Source of the DNA: Halocaridina rubra
Taxonomy: Eukaryota; Arthropoda; Malacostraca; Decapoda; Atyidae
NCBI GenBank assembly: GCA_037179515.1
Contig: JAXCGZ010011609.1
Coordinates: forward strand, 30,001-65,000
Length of the DNA: 35,000 nt
Direction: 5' to 3'
Position numbers and translations under genes: made by a program. The notes beneath the pieces were generated by a model. The model did no database searches. It was not told the origin of the DNA and was given only the letters and a program-made list of their open reading frames with translations. This document shows, one piece after another, positions 1-12,507 of this stretch. Position 1 is the stretch's first letter. Each line of letters starts with the position of its first letter.

Positions 1-30
<30 letters not shown>
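1..30. repeat. (AT)n microsatellite, cut by the window edge
   Basis: Pure alternating AT up to the edge of the window. Its real length is unknown because it continues beyond position 1. Confidence 0.95.
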
Positions 31-662
<632 letters not shown>

Positions 663-686
663 CTCCTCATCGGTTCCATTTTATAC

Positions 687-3510
687 TTAGTGATACTTAT
701 CATACCTGTCCTTAAAACTATGGATTGAGATAGCATTAACTACCTCCTCGCTTAGCCAATTCCAATTATCAACTACTCTTACACTGAAAAAGTATTTCCT
801 TACATCCTGCAAAAAAGTTTTCTTACGAAGCTTCAAACTATGGCCTCTAGTTCTAGAGCCAGCCATATCAAAATATCGATCCCTATCCACTCTATCATAA
901 CCATGAAGGAATTTAAAGACTGTCACCATATCCCCCCTCACTCATCTAGCTTCGAGTGATGGTAAGTCTAATTCCCTCAGCCTCTCATCATAACTGAGAT
1001 TGCGTATTTCTGGCACCAGTTTCGTGACATGTCTTTGAACTTTTTCAAGCTTAGCTATGTGCTTTTTCAAGTGCGGATTCCAAAAGGGGGCTGCATATTC
1101 GAGTTTTGGCCTCACATAGGTTACATAAATATTTCTGAACATTTCCTTGTCCATGTGCCTGAAGGCTACCCTTACATTTGATAAGAATGCATATGCTGCC
1201 CTTACTATGCCATTTATATGTATTTCTGGAGACAAATCTGCCAGTATGTTTACTCCTAGATCTCTCTCATTTTCTGTCTCTTGAAGTTGTGCTCCAGCCA
1301 CCGAGTAGTCAAGCTTGGGTCTTCTTGCACTTGTACCCATTCTCATTACCTTACATTTTGAAGTATTGAATTTCATTAGCCACTTTTCTGACCACTCATG
1401 CAGATTATTTAGATCCTCCTAAAGTTCTCTACCATTGTTCTCGTTTTTTACTTTCTTCACAATCTTTGCATCATCTGCAAACATATTCATGAATGAATTT
1501 ACAGACTCTGGTAGGTTATTTACATATACAAGGAACAAAAGTGGCCCTAAAACTGAACCCTGTGGAACTCCACTACTAACTTTTCTCCATTCAGACACTG
1601 AGTGTCTTACTCTAACCCTCTGTTCCATTCCTTCTATGTAAGTTTTTATCCATTCCAAAACATTTCCACCTATTCTAGCCATTGATTGCAGCTTTCTAAT
1701 AAGTCTCCCATGTGGAACAGTGTCAAACGCTTTCTGGAAGTCTAGGAATATGCAATCTACCCAGCCCTCTCTTTCCTGTAAGATTTGGCTTACCTCATCA
1801 TAAAATTCTAATAAGTTTGTTACTGTTGATCTACCTTCTCTGAAGCCATGTTGCCTCACTGACAAAAAGTTCATGGATTCCAAGTGAAGAGAGATATGTT
1901 TCCTTAGTAGTTTCTCCATAAATTTGCAAACTATGCTGGTCAAGGAAACTGGTCTATAGTTCAGAGCCGTATCCCTCCTTCTCTTTTTTAAGATAGGTAT
2001 CACATTTGCTTGTTTCCAGCATCTTGGAATCTCCCCCGACTCCAGTGACTCCTTAAATATGATACTTAGTGCCACTGATCTTGTGTTTGCTCACTTTTTA
2101 AGCACATGAGGGGATATGTCATCAGGACCTGTAGCTTTATGAACATCTAAATCTATCAGCGCTTTGCATACCTCTGTGGCTGTAAGGTTGATGTTCTCTA
2201 ATACCGGCCCTCGAGCTTCTATCACTGCAATCTGAGGGGGTGGGGTATTTTCTACTGTAAATACTGACTGAAACTCCTTGTTCAATTCTTTGCAGATCTC
2301 TTCATCCGTCTCAGTGATGCTTCCATCCGCTCTCTTTAGCCTTAAAACCTGTCCTTTTACCTTCAGTTTTCCTCTGATAAAGCTGTGGAAAAGCTTGGAA
2401 TTTTCTTTAGCCTTCCTGGTGATGTCCCTCTCATAGTCTCTCTCTGCCTCTTTCCTTTTACTTAGGTAGTCATTTCTTGCTCTTTTGTAGGTTTGCCAGG
2501 CATTTATGTTTTTTCTCCTCCTATACCTTTTCCAGCATTTGTCTCTCCACTCCTTAGCTCTTTTACACCCATTATCGAACCATTTCTCTCTGGCATGAAT
2601 TACACCTACTTTGGTGACAGGTATGCAGCAATCTACTATCTTCCCATATTTCTCACAAAAGATGTCATACATTTCTTGTACAGATTTGTTGTAAAATAAG
2701 GTTCTCCAGTCAATAACTGCAAAAAGCTCATTCATTTTGATGTAATCTCCTTTCGGATAGTTCCTCCTCATGTCCTCAGTGCCTCTACTCTCAGGAAGAA
2801 TATCTTCAATGATATACTCCATCAACAACACACAGTGGTCACTCTTTCCAATTGGTGGTTCATACTCAATTTTTTTCAATATCCAACACATTATCTGTGA
2901 ACACTAGATCAAGTAGTGATGGCTCATCCCCACCCCTGGCCCTTGTTGGTTCCATTACATGTTGGTGTAGGAAATTCCCTTGTACGCAATCTAGGAATCT
3001 TGCCCCGAATGAGTCCTCACCACTGTGTTGGTCAAGATTTATCCAATCTATCTCTTTATGATTAATGTCTCCCATAATCAAAATCCTACATTTTTTTTCC
3101 GTGCCATGTTAACAACTGAGTTTATGACTTTAATGGCACCTATATGACTTTCCTCATAAACTTCAAGCCTATTTTGGTTCCTTGGTGGGTTGCATACAAT
3201 AGTTATTATAATGCTCTCTGACCCAGTATTTATGCGAGCAACAAGAAATTCCTTGAACTCACTTTCTATAGCCAAGTTTATTTCTTCGACTTGAATCCTT
3301 TCACTTATGAGCAGTGCTATCCCTCCACCAGTCCTCTCAGATGTTTCAACCCTTAGTATTCTGAAGCCGTTAGGAAACTCTGTGACACTGTTTATGTCCT
3401 CACTCAACTTAGTCTCTGTAATCGCTACTATATCTGCCTTACTGTTGTGAATCCTATCTTTTAATTCTACTGCCTTACCAGCTAATCCATCAGCATTTGT
3501 GTATAAAAAT
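687..3510 (-). pseudogene. LINE ORF2 (endonuclease-reverse transcriptase), copy A, inactivated
   Basis: ORF2 would nick target DNA and reverse-transcribe the element RNA. The endonuclease part (3510 to about 2830) has the N-terminal YTNADG and ITETKL segments, MGDINHKEIDW (the family's GDxN motif with N changed to I) and GKSDH. The RT part has [34 protein letters not shown] and FADDAK. The C-terminal conserved region is RTRGHSL...[13 protein letters not shown]. Breaks, judged against copy E: a T-run frameshift at 3091-3098, an extra base in the run near 2873, TGA at 2091-2093, TAG just before 1419-1421 (CAG to TAG), and TGA near 939-942 (AGA to TGA). No full protein can be made by ordinary decoding. 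Confidence 0.88.
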
Positions 3511-3511
3511 C

Positions 3512-4591
3512 TTAATGAGGTCCCATCACCTGATCTTCTGTCATTATCCTCTTTATCTCCCCTTTGTCTGGAAGAACTCTGTAATGAAAATTTTTCTTCT
3601 GTTCTTCATTTCTTTCATCATTTAACCTTCTTGCCTCTTGCAACAAGTTTTTGATCTTTCCCATCTCTTCCTGTGTTCTGTATCGTCTAATGAACACTTC
3701 TTTGAATTCTTGAAGGTCTTTTAGACTTTTTTTTCTCAACAATATTTCCCTACATGTTTCCCCTCTCTCAAAGGTTACTTTTGTTGGTCTCGGCTTTCCT
3801 TCCCTCGAATATTTACCTAGTTGGTGTATGTTTACAATATCCTCAGGACCACAAACTACTCCAAGCTTTCTTATCAGGTCTACAACCCTAGCTTTATTTT
3901 CTTCAAGTCTCCCCTGCCATGTTGGCTCCTGGGATTCGCTTATGCCTGAGATTACCACTGTCTTCTCCTTATCAAGTGCCTGTCTGATGAGTGGCTTTGC
4001 CATTTCCATCACAACGTCTTTCATTTTTTCGATTACTGTCTCTTTATAGTCAACTGTTTGTATGTTATCCAGTGCCACCACCTTTACAGCCTCTTTTACT
4101 GCCACATTCCCCTTTAGTGCATCAGCAGAGGAAGTTTTCATGGCATCATTTTCCATATTCAGCTCCTGGAACTCTTTTCTGAACTGTTCAATGTTTTCCT
4201 TAATCTGGACATTCCAAGCAGCAATCTCGTCTCTCTCAGAAGAGAGCAGTGAACTAACATCTAATTCCTTTAGGTTGTCATTCAGCTGTGTGTTTTTATC
4301 TTCTTGTTTAGAAATTCCAGATTCTAGTTGACTCTTTTCCCCTTCCAGCTTCTTTATTCTTTTTTCTAGTTCCTTTCTCTCCTGCCCTTGTGCTTTATTT
4401 GCTTCCTCCAAAGATCTAATTTGCTCTCTGAGTGTTTCATTCTCTTTCATTTCTCCATCCATATTCCGAATTTTATCATCAAGGCTTATAACCATTTCCT
4501 CTAAATTCTTGATTTTCTGTTTAAGTCTCCTAATGGCTACCCCTCCTACCGACCCATGGATGGGAGAGGTTTGGGACAGAGATGGTGTCAT
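3512..4591 (-). CDS. LINE ORF1 protein, coiled coil plus RNA-binding-like domain (359 aa)
   Basis: This is the intact first ORF of copy A. Residues about 20-150 are rich in Glu, Lys, Leu and Gln with heptad-like spacing and should form a long coiled coil (trimer or dimer). Residues about 210-305 look RRM-like: a strand TVVISGISE, helix RLEENKARVVDLIRKLG, then VNIHQLG and PTKVTFERGE. This organisation resembles ORF1p of L1 and related LINEs, which bind element RNA as a chaperone. No CCHC zinc knuckles are seen. The ATG at 4591 has an A at -3 and is followed directly by coding sequence similar to copy C, so it is the likely start. The last 30 or so codons overlap ORF2 in another frame. It probably has no host role. 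Confidence 0.8.
   Translation of the reverse strand: MTPSLSQTSPIHGSVGGVAIRRLKQKIKNLEEMVISLDDKIRNMDGEMKENETLREQIRSLEEANKAQGQERKELEKRIKKLEGEKSQLESGISKQEDKNTQLNDNLKELDVSSLLSSERDEIAAWNVQIKENIEQFRKEFQELNMENDAMKTSSADALKGNVAVKEAVKVVALDNIQTVDYKETVIEKMKDVVMEMAKPLIRQALDKEKTVVISGISESQEPTWQGRLEENKARVVDLIRKLGVVCGPEDIVNIHQLGKYSREGKPRPTKVTFERGETCREILLRKKSLKDLQEFKEVFIRRYRTQEEMGKIKNLLQEARRLNDERNEEQKKNFHYRVLPDKGEIKRIMTEDQVMGPH
3587..3593 (-). promoter_or_regulatory. Candidate -1 frameshift site between ORF1 and ORF2
   Basis: On the sense strand the in-frame heptamer A_AAT_TTT lies in ORF1, with the AAT codon starting at 3592, in register with the ATG at 4591. It fits the X_XXY_YYZ rule. The -1 frame opens just upstream, after a TGA, and runs into ORF2. 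The heptamer is also present in copies C (12552-12558) and E (21339-21345), although the codon before it differs in E. A weak stem (TCTTCC with GGGAGA) starts about 11 nt downstream in A and E. Function is inferred, not shown. Confidence 0.4.
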
Positions 4592-4632
4592 TTTTATGTT
4601 CTCCCTCTCACAGAATATAGAAAGAAGACGAG

Positions 4633-5261
4633 TGTGATTACCTAATTGTGATTACCTAATTGTGTTTACGGGAAAGAGCCCAAAGCTCGTATCTTCCCGT
4701 CTCCTCATCGGCTCCATATTAGACTTAGTGATACTTATCATACCTGTCCTTAAACCTATGGATTGAGATAGCATTAACTACCTCCTCGCTTAGCGAATTC
4801 CAATTATCAACTACTCTTACACTGAAAAAGTATTTCCTTACATCCTGCAAAGAAGTTTTCTTACGAAGCTTCAAACTATGACCTCTAGTTCTAGAGCCAG
4901 CCATATCAAAATATCGATCCCTATCCACTCTATCATAACCATGAAGGAATTTAAAGACTGTCACCATATCCCCCCTTCACTCTTCTAGCTTCGAGTGATG
5001 GTAAGTCTAATTCCCTCAGCCTCTCATCATAACTGAGATTGCGTATTTCTGGCACCAGTTTCGTGGCATGTCTTTGAACTTTTTCAAGCTTAGCTATGTG
5101 CCTTTTCAAGTGCGGATTCCAAAAGGGGGCTGCATATTCGAGTTTTGGCCTCACATAGGTTACATAAATATTTCTGAACATTTCCTTGACCATGTGCCTG
5201 AAGGCTACCCTTACATTTGATAAGAATGCATATGCTGCCCTTACTATGCCATTTATATGTG
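4633..5261 (-). mobile_element. LINE copy A2, 5'-truncated fragment of the same family
   Basis: It contains tail repeats (4633-4666), the hairpin (4668-4700) and the last about 170 codons of ORF2 (4725-5193, with a one-base insertion near 4975 splitting the frame). Homology stops abruptly at ATGCCATTTATATG (about 5248-5261), where (GT)n begins. It is very similar to copies A and C by eye. Its 5' break is immediately followed by the (GT)n and tail of copy B, typical of a truncated insertion landing in a resident element's tail. Confidence 0.88.
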
Positions 5262-5281
5262 TGTGTGTGTGTGTGCAAAAT
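5262..5281. repeat. (GT)n joining LINE A2 to LINE B
   Basis: A short GT run between the truncated 5' end of A2 and the 3' tail region of B. It may be an expanded part of B's tail repeat, which ends in TTGTG. Confidence 0.7.
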
Positions 5282-5367
5282 GATCTCTTTGTAATTACCT
5301 TATTGTGCTTAAGGGAAAGATCCCCATGCTCGTAAGTTCACGTCTCCTTGTCTGTTCCATTTTGTAC

Positions 5368-8060
5368 TTAGTGATACTTATCATACTTGTCCTTAAAACT
5401 ATGGATTAAGTAAGCATTAACTACCTTCTCGCTTAGCCAATTCATATTTTCAACTACTCTTCCACTAAAAAAGTACTTACTTACGTCCCGCATAGAATTT
5501 TTTATTTTACGAAGCTTTAATCTATAACCTATAGTTATCGTGCCAGCCATATCAAAATAGAGATCCCTATTCACTTTGTCATAACCATGAAGGAATATGA
5601 AAACCGCCACCATATCCCCCCTAATTCATCAAGCTTCGAGTGATGGTAACTCTAATTCTCTCAACCTCTCCTCATAGCTGAGATTGCGTATTTCTAGGAC
5701 CAGTTTTGTGGCATGTCTTTGAAATTTTCCAACTTAACTACGTGCTTTTTCAAATGTGGATTCCAAAAGGATTATATATATTCAAGCTTTATCCTCATAT
5801 AGGCTACATAAACATTTCTGAACATTTCCTTGTCCATGCGCCTGAAGGCTACCCTTACAATTGCTAAAAAAGCATATGCTGCCTGTAATAGCCTTTTATA
5901 TGCATTTCTGTAGACAAATCTGCCAGTATGTCTACTCCTAGATCTCTCTCATTCTATGTCTCGCGAATTTCTGCTTCTGCCATTGAGTAGTCAAGCTTGG
6001 GCCTTCTTGTACTTGCGCATATTCTCATTACCTTACATTTAGAAGTATTGAAGTTCTAAAGCAAAGTCTCTGACCACTCATGTATACTATTTAATTCTTC
6101 CATATAATTTCTACCATTATTCTCGTCTCCTACTTTCTCCACAATCTCTCCATCATCTGCAAACATTTTCATGAATAAATTTAAAGACTCTGTTAGGTCA
6201 TTTACATATACTAGGAACAAAAATGGTCTTAAAGCTGAACCTTATGAAGCTCTACTACTAACTCTTCTCCATTCAGACACTGAATGTCTTACTCTAACCC
6301 TCTATTCCCTTCCTACTAAGTAAGTTTTTATAAATTCCAAGACATTCCTTCTAATTTTGCCATTACTTGCCGCTTCTTACTAAATCCCAGTGTGGTATCG
6401 TGCGTCAAACTTTTTCTAAAAGTCTAGGAATATGCAATCTGCCCAGCTCTCTCTTTTCTGTAAGATTCGGCTTACCTCAACATCAAATTCTTTTATGTTT
6501 GTTACTGTTTATATACCTTCTCTGAAGCCATGTTGTCTCACTGATAAAAAGTTGAAGGATTCCAGGTGAAGAGAGATGTGTTTTCTTAGTAGTCTCTCCA
6601 TAACTTTGCAAACTATTCTGATCAAGGAAACAGGTCTATTGTTTAGAGCCATATTCCTCCTTCCCTTTTTGTAGATAGGTACCATGTTTGCTTGTTTCTA
6701 GCATCTTGGAATATACCCTGATTCCATTGACTTTTCAAATATGATATTTATTGGCACTGATATAGATTTAGCGCATTTTCTAAGTACATAAGGGAATATA
6801 TCATCAAGATCTTTAGCTTTATGGGCATCTATCTCCATTATCGCTTTACATAGCTCTGTGGCTGAAAAGATGATGTTCTCTAATACAGTCCCATGAGCTC
6901 TAATCTCTGCAATCGGAGGGAGTGGGGTATATTCTTCTGTAAGTACTGACAGAAACTCCTTGTTCAATTCTTCATAAATCTCTTCATCTATCTCAGTGAT
7001 GCTTCCAGCAGCTCTCTTTAGCTTTAATACCTGGTCTTTTACTTTCAGTTTTCCTCTGAGGAAAAGTTTGGGAATTTCTTTAGCCTTCCTGGCTATATAC
7101 CTTTCATAGTCCCTCTGTGCCTCTCTTCTTTTACTTAGGTAATCATTTCCTGATCTTTTATAGTTGTTCCAGGAACCAATTCTCTCTTGCATGTATAACT
7201 CCTATTTTGGAGTTGTACATTTCTTGCACAGATTTGTTGTTAAAGAAGGTCCTGCAGTTAATAACTGCAAAAAGCTCATTGATTTTGATGTAATCTCCTT
7301 TTGAATATTCTTCCTCATGTCCTCAATGCCTCTACTTTCAGGCAGGAAATCTTCGATGATATATTCCACCAACAGCACACAGTGGGCTCTCTATCCAATT
7401 GGTGGTTCATACTCGATTTTTTCAATATCCAACACATTATGTGTGAATACTAGATCAAGCAGTGATGGTTCATCCCCATCCCTGGCCCTTGTTGGTTCCA
7501 GTACATGTTGGTGTAGGAAATTCCCTTGGACAAAATTGAGGAATTTTACCCTGAATCAGTCCTCTCCGCTGTGTGGGTGAAGATTTATCCAATCTCTGCC
7601 TCTATAATTAAAATCTCCCACAATCAAAATCCTACTTATTCTCTCCCTTGCAATGTTAACAACTAAGTTTACTACTTTAACAGTACCGATATAACTTTCC
7701 TCATATACTTCTAGCCTATGTGGGTTCCTTATTGGATTATATACAACAGTTATTATAATGTTCTCTTACCCAGTATTTATGCGAGCAACAAAAAATTCCT
7801 TGAGCTCACTTTCTATAGCAAAGTTTATTTCTTCAACCTGAAATCTCTCACTTATGAGCAGTGCTATCCCTCCACAATTCCTCTGAGATCTTTCAACCTT
7901 TAATATACTGCAGCCCTTAAGAAAAACTTTGACACTGCTTATGTCCTCACTAAACTTAGTCTCTGTAACCACTAATATATCTGCCTTCCTGATGTGAATC
8001 CTATCTTTTAATTCTACTGCCTTACCAGCTACTCCATCAGCATTAGTGTAAAAGAGTCTT
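5368..8060 (-). pseudogene. LINE ORF2 remnant, copy B
   Basis: Relics of the endonuclease-RT polyprotein broken by many frameshifts and stops. Longest open pieces: 7766-7972 (endonuclease N-terminal part, ...KFSEDISSV...), 6698-7192 (linker before the RT palm, with DLDDIFPYVLRKCAKSIS) and 5368-5613 (C-terminal end). The RT core between about 6100 and 6700 is recognisable only at the DNA level beside the other copies. At two sites where younger copies carry lesions, B keeps the ancestral reading: a Cys codon at the site of the A/D nonsense mutation, and no frameshift at the A-run of A and E (near 7645). Confidence 0.8.
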
Positions 8061-8061
8061 A

Positions 8062-9168
8062 ATGACGCCCTATCCCTTGATCTTCTATCATTAACTTCTT
8101 TATGCTCGTTTGTGTGGAAGAACTCTGAAATAAAGACTTATCTTCTCTTCTTCATTTATTCCCACATTAAACCTTCTCGCTGCTTGCACTAAGTTGTTGT
8201 TCCTTTCCATCTCTTCCTGTATACTATATGGTCTAATGAATACAGTTCTGAGTTCTTCATGGTCTTTTAGGTTTTTCCCTCATCGGTATTTCTCTACATG
8301 TGTCCCCTCTCTCAAAGGTTACTTTTGTTGATCTTTCGTTTCCCTCCCTGGAATATTTACCAAGTTGGTGAGTGTTTACAATATCCTCCAAACACATGCT
8401 ACTCCAAGCTTAATTATAATATCTAAAACCCAAGCTTTTTATTTGTTTAAGTCTCCCCTGCCATGTTGACTCCTGGGATTCACTTATGAATAAGATTACC
8501 AATGTCTTCCCTTTATCAAGTGCCTGTTTAATTTGTGGATTAGCCCTTTCCATCACAACATCTTTCATTTTTTTTATTACTGCTTCTTTATAGCCACCCG
8601 TTTGTATATTTTCCAGTGCCTCCATCCTCAGACCATCTTTTACAGCCACATTCACCTTTACTGCATCTACAAAGGAAGTTTGCATGGCATCATGTTGAGT
8701 GTTCAGCTCCTGAAACTACTTTCTAAACTGTTTGATGTATATCCTTTATCAGGACATTACAAGCTGCAATCTCGACTCTCTCAGAAGAGAGCAATAAACT
8801 AGCATTTAATTAATTCAGGTTGTCTTTCAATTGTTTGCTGTTATCTTCTTGATTAGAAATTATGGTTTTAGGTCACTCTCTTTCCCTTCCAACTACTTTA
8901 TTTGTGTTTCTAGTTCTTTCCACTCTTGTCCTTGTGCCTTACTTGCTTCCTTCAAAGATATCATTATATCTTTAAGTATTTCATTCTCTTTCATTTCTCT
9001 ATCCATGTTTTGAAATTTATCATCCAGGTTTATTACAAGAGTCTCAAGGTAACTGACTTTTTGCATCAGCCTTCTAAGAGCCATTCCTCCTCTTACATCC
9101 CATGGAGATCCTCAACCACCCATACATACTCCAACCATTAAATGGGGGGTTAGGGACAGACATGGCAT
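8062..9168 (-). pseudogene. LINE ORF1 remnant, copy B
   Basis: Decayed counterpart of the 359-aa ORF1 in copy A. Open fragments at 8893-9084 (start of the coiled coil, LRRLMQKVSYLETLVINLDDK region) and 8410-8685 (start of the RNA-binding-like domain, LVILFISESQESTWQGRLK) align in order. The slippery heptamer found in copies A, C and E is lost here. The putative start is the ATG complementary to 9166-9168. Confidence 0.72.
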
Positions 9169-9540
9169 AATTTTGATGTTTTGCCTTTAACAGAATATAG
9201 AGAGAAAGGAAAAAAAGAGAGAAAAAAATTCTATTTAAACTTCACACAGAATTGCTATAACTTCATATGAATAATAATTTAGTTATTTAGTTCATCCTTT
9301 TTCTGGTAACAAATTTAACTTTGGTAATTAGACAAAAAATATACAGAACAAAAGCCCAGTTGAAGGAAAGCTCGAATATGCAACTGAGGAAACCCCCCAC
9401 CAATTTCTACTATATTTTCTTCTTAACTGCAAAACCGGTCATTTCAGAAGGAAAAATATTAACAAATTTCCAACCAAGGAATGTTATCAAAGGATCAGAC
9501 TTTAATCTTCCTCAATTTAAAAAAAAAAACTAACACAAGT

Positions 9541-9587
9541 GTGTAACTAGCTAATTGTAATTACCTAATTGTGCGTGTGTGTGTGTG

Positions 9588-9619
<32 letters not shown>

Positions 9620-9650
9620 ATTACCTAATTGTGATTACCTGATTGTGTTT
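9541..9650 (-). repeat. Tail repeats of LINE C with embedded (GT)n
   Basis: Two blocks of the 14-bp ATTACCTAATTGTG tail unit (about 9553-9573 and 9619-9650) flank a (GT)n run with occasional GC. Because the dinucleotide run sits inside the tail repeats, it may have grown from the TGTG of the tail unit. The left end abuts the 5' UTR of copy B. Confidence 0.75.
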
Positions 9651-9707
9651 ACGGGAAAGAGCCCAAAGCTTGTATCTTCCCGTCTCCTGATCGGTTCCAT
9701 TTTATAC

Positions 9708-12507
9708 TTAGTGATACTTATCATACCTGTCCTTAAAACTATGGATTGAGATAGCATTAACTACCTCCTCGCTTAGCGAATTCCAATTATCAACTACTCT
9801 TACACTGAAAAAGTATTTCCTTACATCCTGCAAAGAAGTTTTCTTACGAAGCTTCAAACTATGACCTCTAGTTCTAGAGCCAGCCATATCAAAATATCGA
9901 TCCCTATCCACTCTATCATAACCATGAAGGAATTTAAAGACTGTCACCATATCCCCCCTCACTCTTCTAGCTTCGAGTGATGGTAAGTCTAATTCCCTCA
10001 GCCTCTCATCATAACTGAGATTGCGTATTTCTGGCACCAGTTTCGTGGCATGTCTTTGAACTTTTTCAAGCTTAGCTATGTGCTTTTTCAAGTGCGGATT
10101 CCAAAAGGGGGTTGCATATTTGTGTTTTGGCCTCACATAGGTTATATATATATTTCTGAACATTTCCTTGTCCATGTGCCTGAAGGCTACCCTTACATTT
10201 GATAAGAATGCATATGCTGCCCTTACTATGCCATTTATATGTATTTCTGGAGACAAATCTGCCAGTATGTTTACTCCTAGATCTCTCTCATTTTCTGTCT
10301 CTTGAAGTTGTACTCCAGCCACCGAGTAGTCAAGCTTGGGCCTTCTTGCACTTGTACCCATTCTCATTACCTTATATTTTGAAGTATTGAATTTCATTAG
10401 CCACTTTTCTGACCACTCATGCAGATTATTTAGATCCTCCTGAAGTTCTCTACCATTGTTCTCGTTTTTTACTTTCTTCACAATCTTTGCATCATCTGCA
10501 AACATATTCATTAATGAATTTACAGACTCTGGTAGGTCATTTACATATACAAGGAACAAAAGTGGCCCTAAAACTGAACCCTGTGGAACTCCACTACTAA
10601 CTCTTCTCCATTCAGACACTGAGTGTCTTACTCTAACCCTCTGTTCCATTCCTTCTAAGTAACTTTTTATCCATTCCAAGACATTTCCACCTATTCTAGC
10701 CATTGCTTGCAGCTTCCTAATAAGTCTCCCATGTGGAACAGTGTCAAACGCTTTCTGGAAGTCTAGGAATATGCAATCTGCCCAGCCCTCTCTTTCCTGT
10801 AAGATTTGGCTTACCTCATCATGAAATTCAAATAAGTTTGTTACTGTTGATCTACCTCTCTGAAGCCATGTTGCCTCACTGACAAAAAGTTCATGGATTC
10901 CAAGTGAAGAGAGATATGTTTCCTTAGTAGTTTCTCCATAACTTTGCAAACTATGCTGGTCAAGGAAACTGGTCTGTAGTTTAGAGCCGTACCCTTCCCT
11001 TCCCTTTTCGAAGATAGGTATCACGTTTGCTTGTTTCCAGCATCTTGGAATTTCCCCTGACTCCAGTGACTTTCTAAATATGATACTTAGTGCTACTGAT
11101 ATTGAGTTTGTGCATTTTTTAAGTACATGAGGGGATATATCATCAGGACCTGTAGCTTTATGAACATCTAACTCCATTGGTGCTTAGCATACCTCTGTGG
11201 CTGTAAAGTTGATATTCTGTAATACCAGCCCTTGAGCTTTTATCTCTGCAATCTGATGGGGTGGGATATGTTATACTGTAAATACTGACTGAAACTCCTT
11301 GTTCAATTCTTTGTAGATCTCTTCATCCATCTCAGCGATGCTTCCATCCTCTCTCTTAAGCCTTAAAACCTGTTCTTTTACCTTCAGTTTTCCTCTGATC
11401 AAGCTGTGGAAAAGCTTGGGATTTTCTTTAGCCTTCCTGGTGATGTCCCTCTCATAGTGTCTCTCTGCCTCTCTTCCTTTACTTAGGTAATCATTTCTTG
11501 CTCTTTTGTAGGTTTGCCAGGCATTTGTGTATTTTCTCCTCCTATATATTTTCCAGCATTTGTCTCTCCACTCCTTAGCTCTTTTACACTCATTATCGAA
11601 CCATTTCTCTCTGGCATGAATTACACCTACTTTGGCGACAGGTATGCAGCAATCTACTATCTTCCCATATATCTCACAAAAGATGTCATACATTTCTTGT
11701 ACAGATTTGTTGTAAAGTAAGGTTCCAGTCAATAACTGCAAAAAGCTCATTCATTTTGATGTAATCTCCTTTCGGATAGTTCCTCCTCATGTCCTCACTC
11801 CCTCTACTCTCAGGAAGAATATCTTCAATGCTATACTCCATCAACAACACACAGTGGTCACTCTTTCCAATTGGTGGTTTATACTCAATTTTTTCAATAT
11901 CCAACACATTATCTGTGAATACTAGATCAAGTAGTGTTGGCTCATCCCCACCCCTGGCCCTCGTTGGTTCCATTACATGTTGGTGTAGGAAATTCCCTTG
12001 TACGCAATTTAGGAATCTTGCCCCGAATGAGTCCTCACCACTGTGTTGGTCAAGATTTATCCAATCTATCTCTTTATGATTAAAATCTCCCATAATCAAA
12101 ATTCTGCATTTTCTCTCCCATGCCATGTCAACAACTGACTTTATGACTTCAATAGTACTTATATGACTTCCCTCATAAACTTCTAGCCTATTCTGGTTCC
12201 TTGGTGGGTTATATACAACAGGTATTATAATGCTCTCCGACCCAGAATTTATGCGAGCAACAAGAAATTCCTTGAACTCACTTTCTATACCCAAGTTTAT
12301 TTCTTCAACTTGAAACCCTTCACTTATGAGCAGTGCTATCCCTCCACCAGTCCTATCAGATGTTTCAACCCTTAATATTCTGAAGCCCTTAGGAAAAACT
12401 GTGACACTATTTATGTCCTCACTCAACTTAGTCTCTGTAATTGCTACTATATCTGCCTTACTGTTGTGAATCCTATCTTTTAATTCTACTGCCTTACCAG
12501 CTAATCC
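9708..12507 (-). pseudogene. LINE ORF2 (endonuclease-RT), copy C, inactivated
   Basis: Three long open pieces remain. 12426-11686 is the endonuclease with an intact frame at the A-run ([13 protein letters not shown]) and GKSDH. 11750-11271 is the linker. 11177-9708 (489 aa) carries most of the RT, including [13 protein letters not shown] and FADDAK, through to the C-terminus. Breaks: a 2-nt deletion near 11725, nonsense codons near 11271 and 11186, and a compensating pair of indels near 10990 and 10857. That pair leaves a shifted stretch of about 46 residues inside an otherwise open RT frame, so the palm entry region is scrambled although no stop is seen. Confidence 0.85.

Larger units (their letters stand above)
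5282..9540 (-). mobile_element. LINE copy B, oldest and most diverged full-length copy
   Basis: It aligns by eye with copies A and C along its whole length, but with many substitutions and indels, so it is clearly older. Order in sense direction: 5' UTR (9540-9169), ORF1 remnant (9168-8062), ORF2 remnant (8060-5368), 3' end with a decayed hairpin (about 5311-5343). The 5' UTR matches that of copy C in blocks such as AGAATATAGA (9192-9201) and AAAGGATCAGACTTTA (about 9488-9503), which shows that the family's leader is several hundred bases long. Confidence 0.82.

Noticed and set aside
1178..1641. Plus-strand ORFs inside LINE copies (and their equivalents at 10199, 15222, 18931, 19188)
   Set aside because: They are antisense shadows of ORF2 that recur in each copy only because the LINE recurs.
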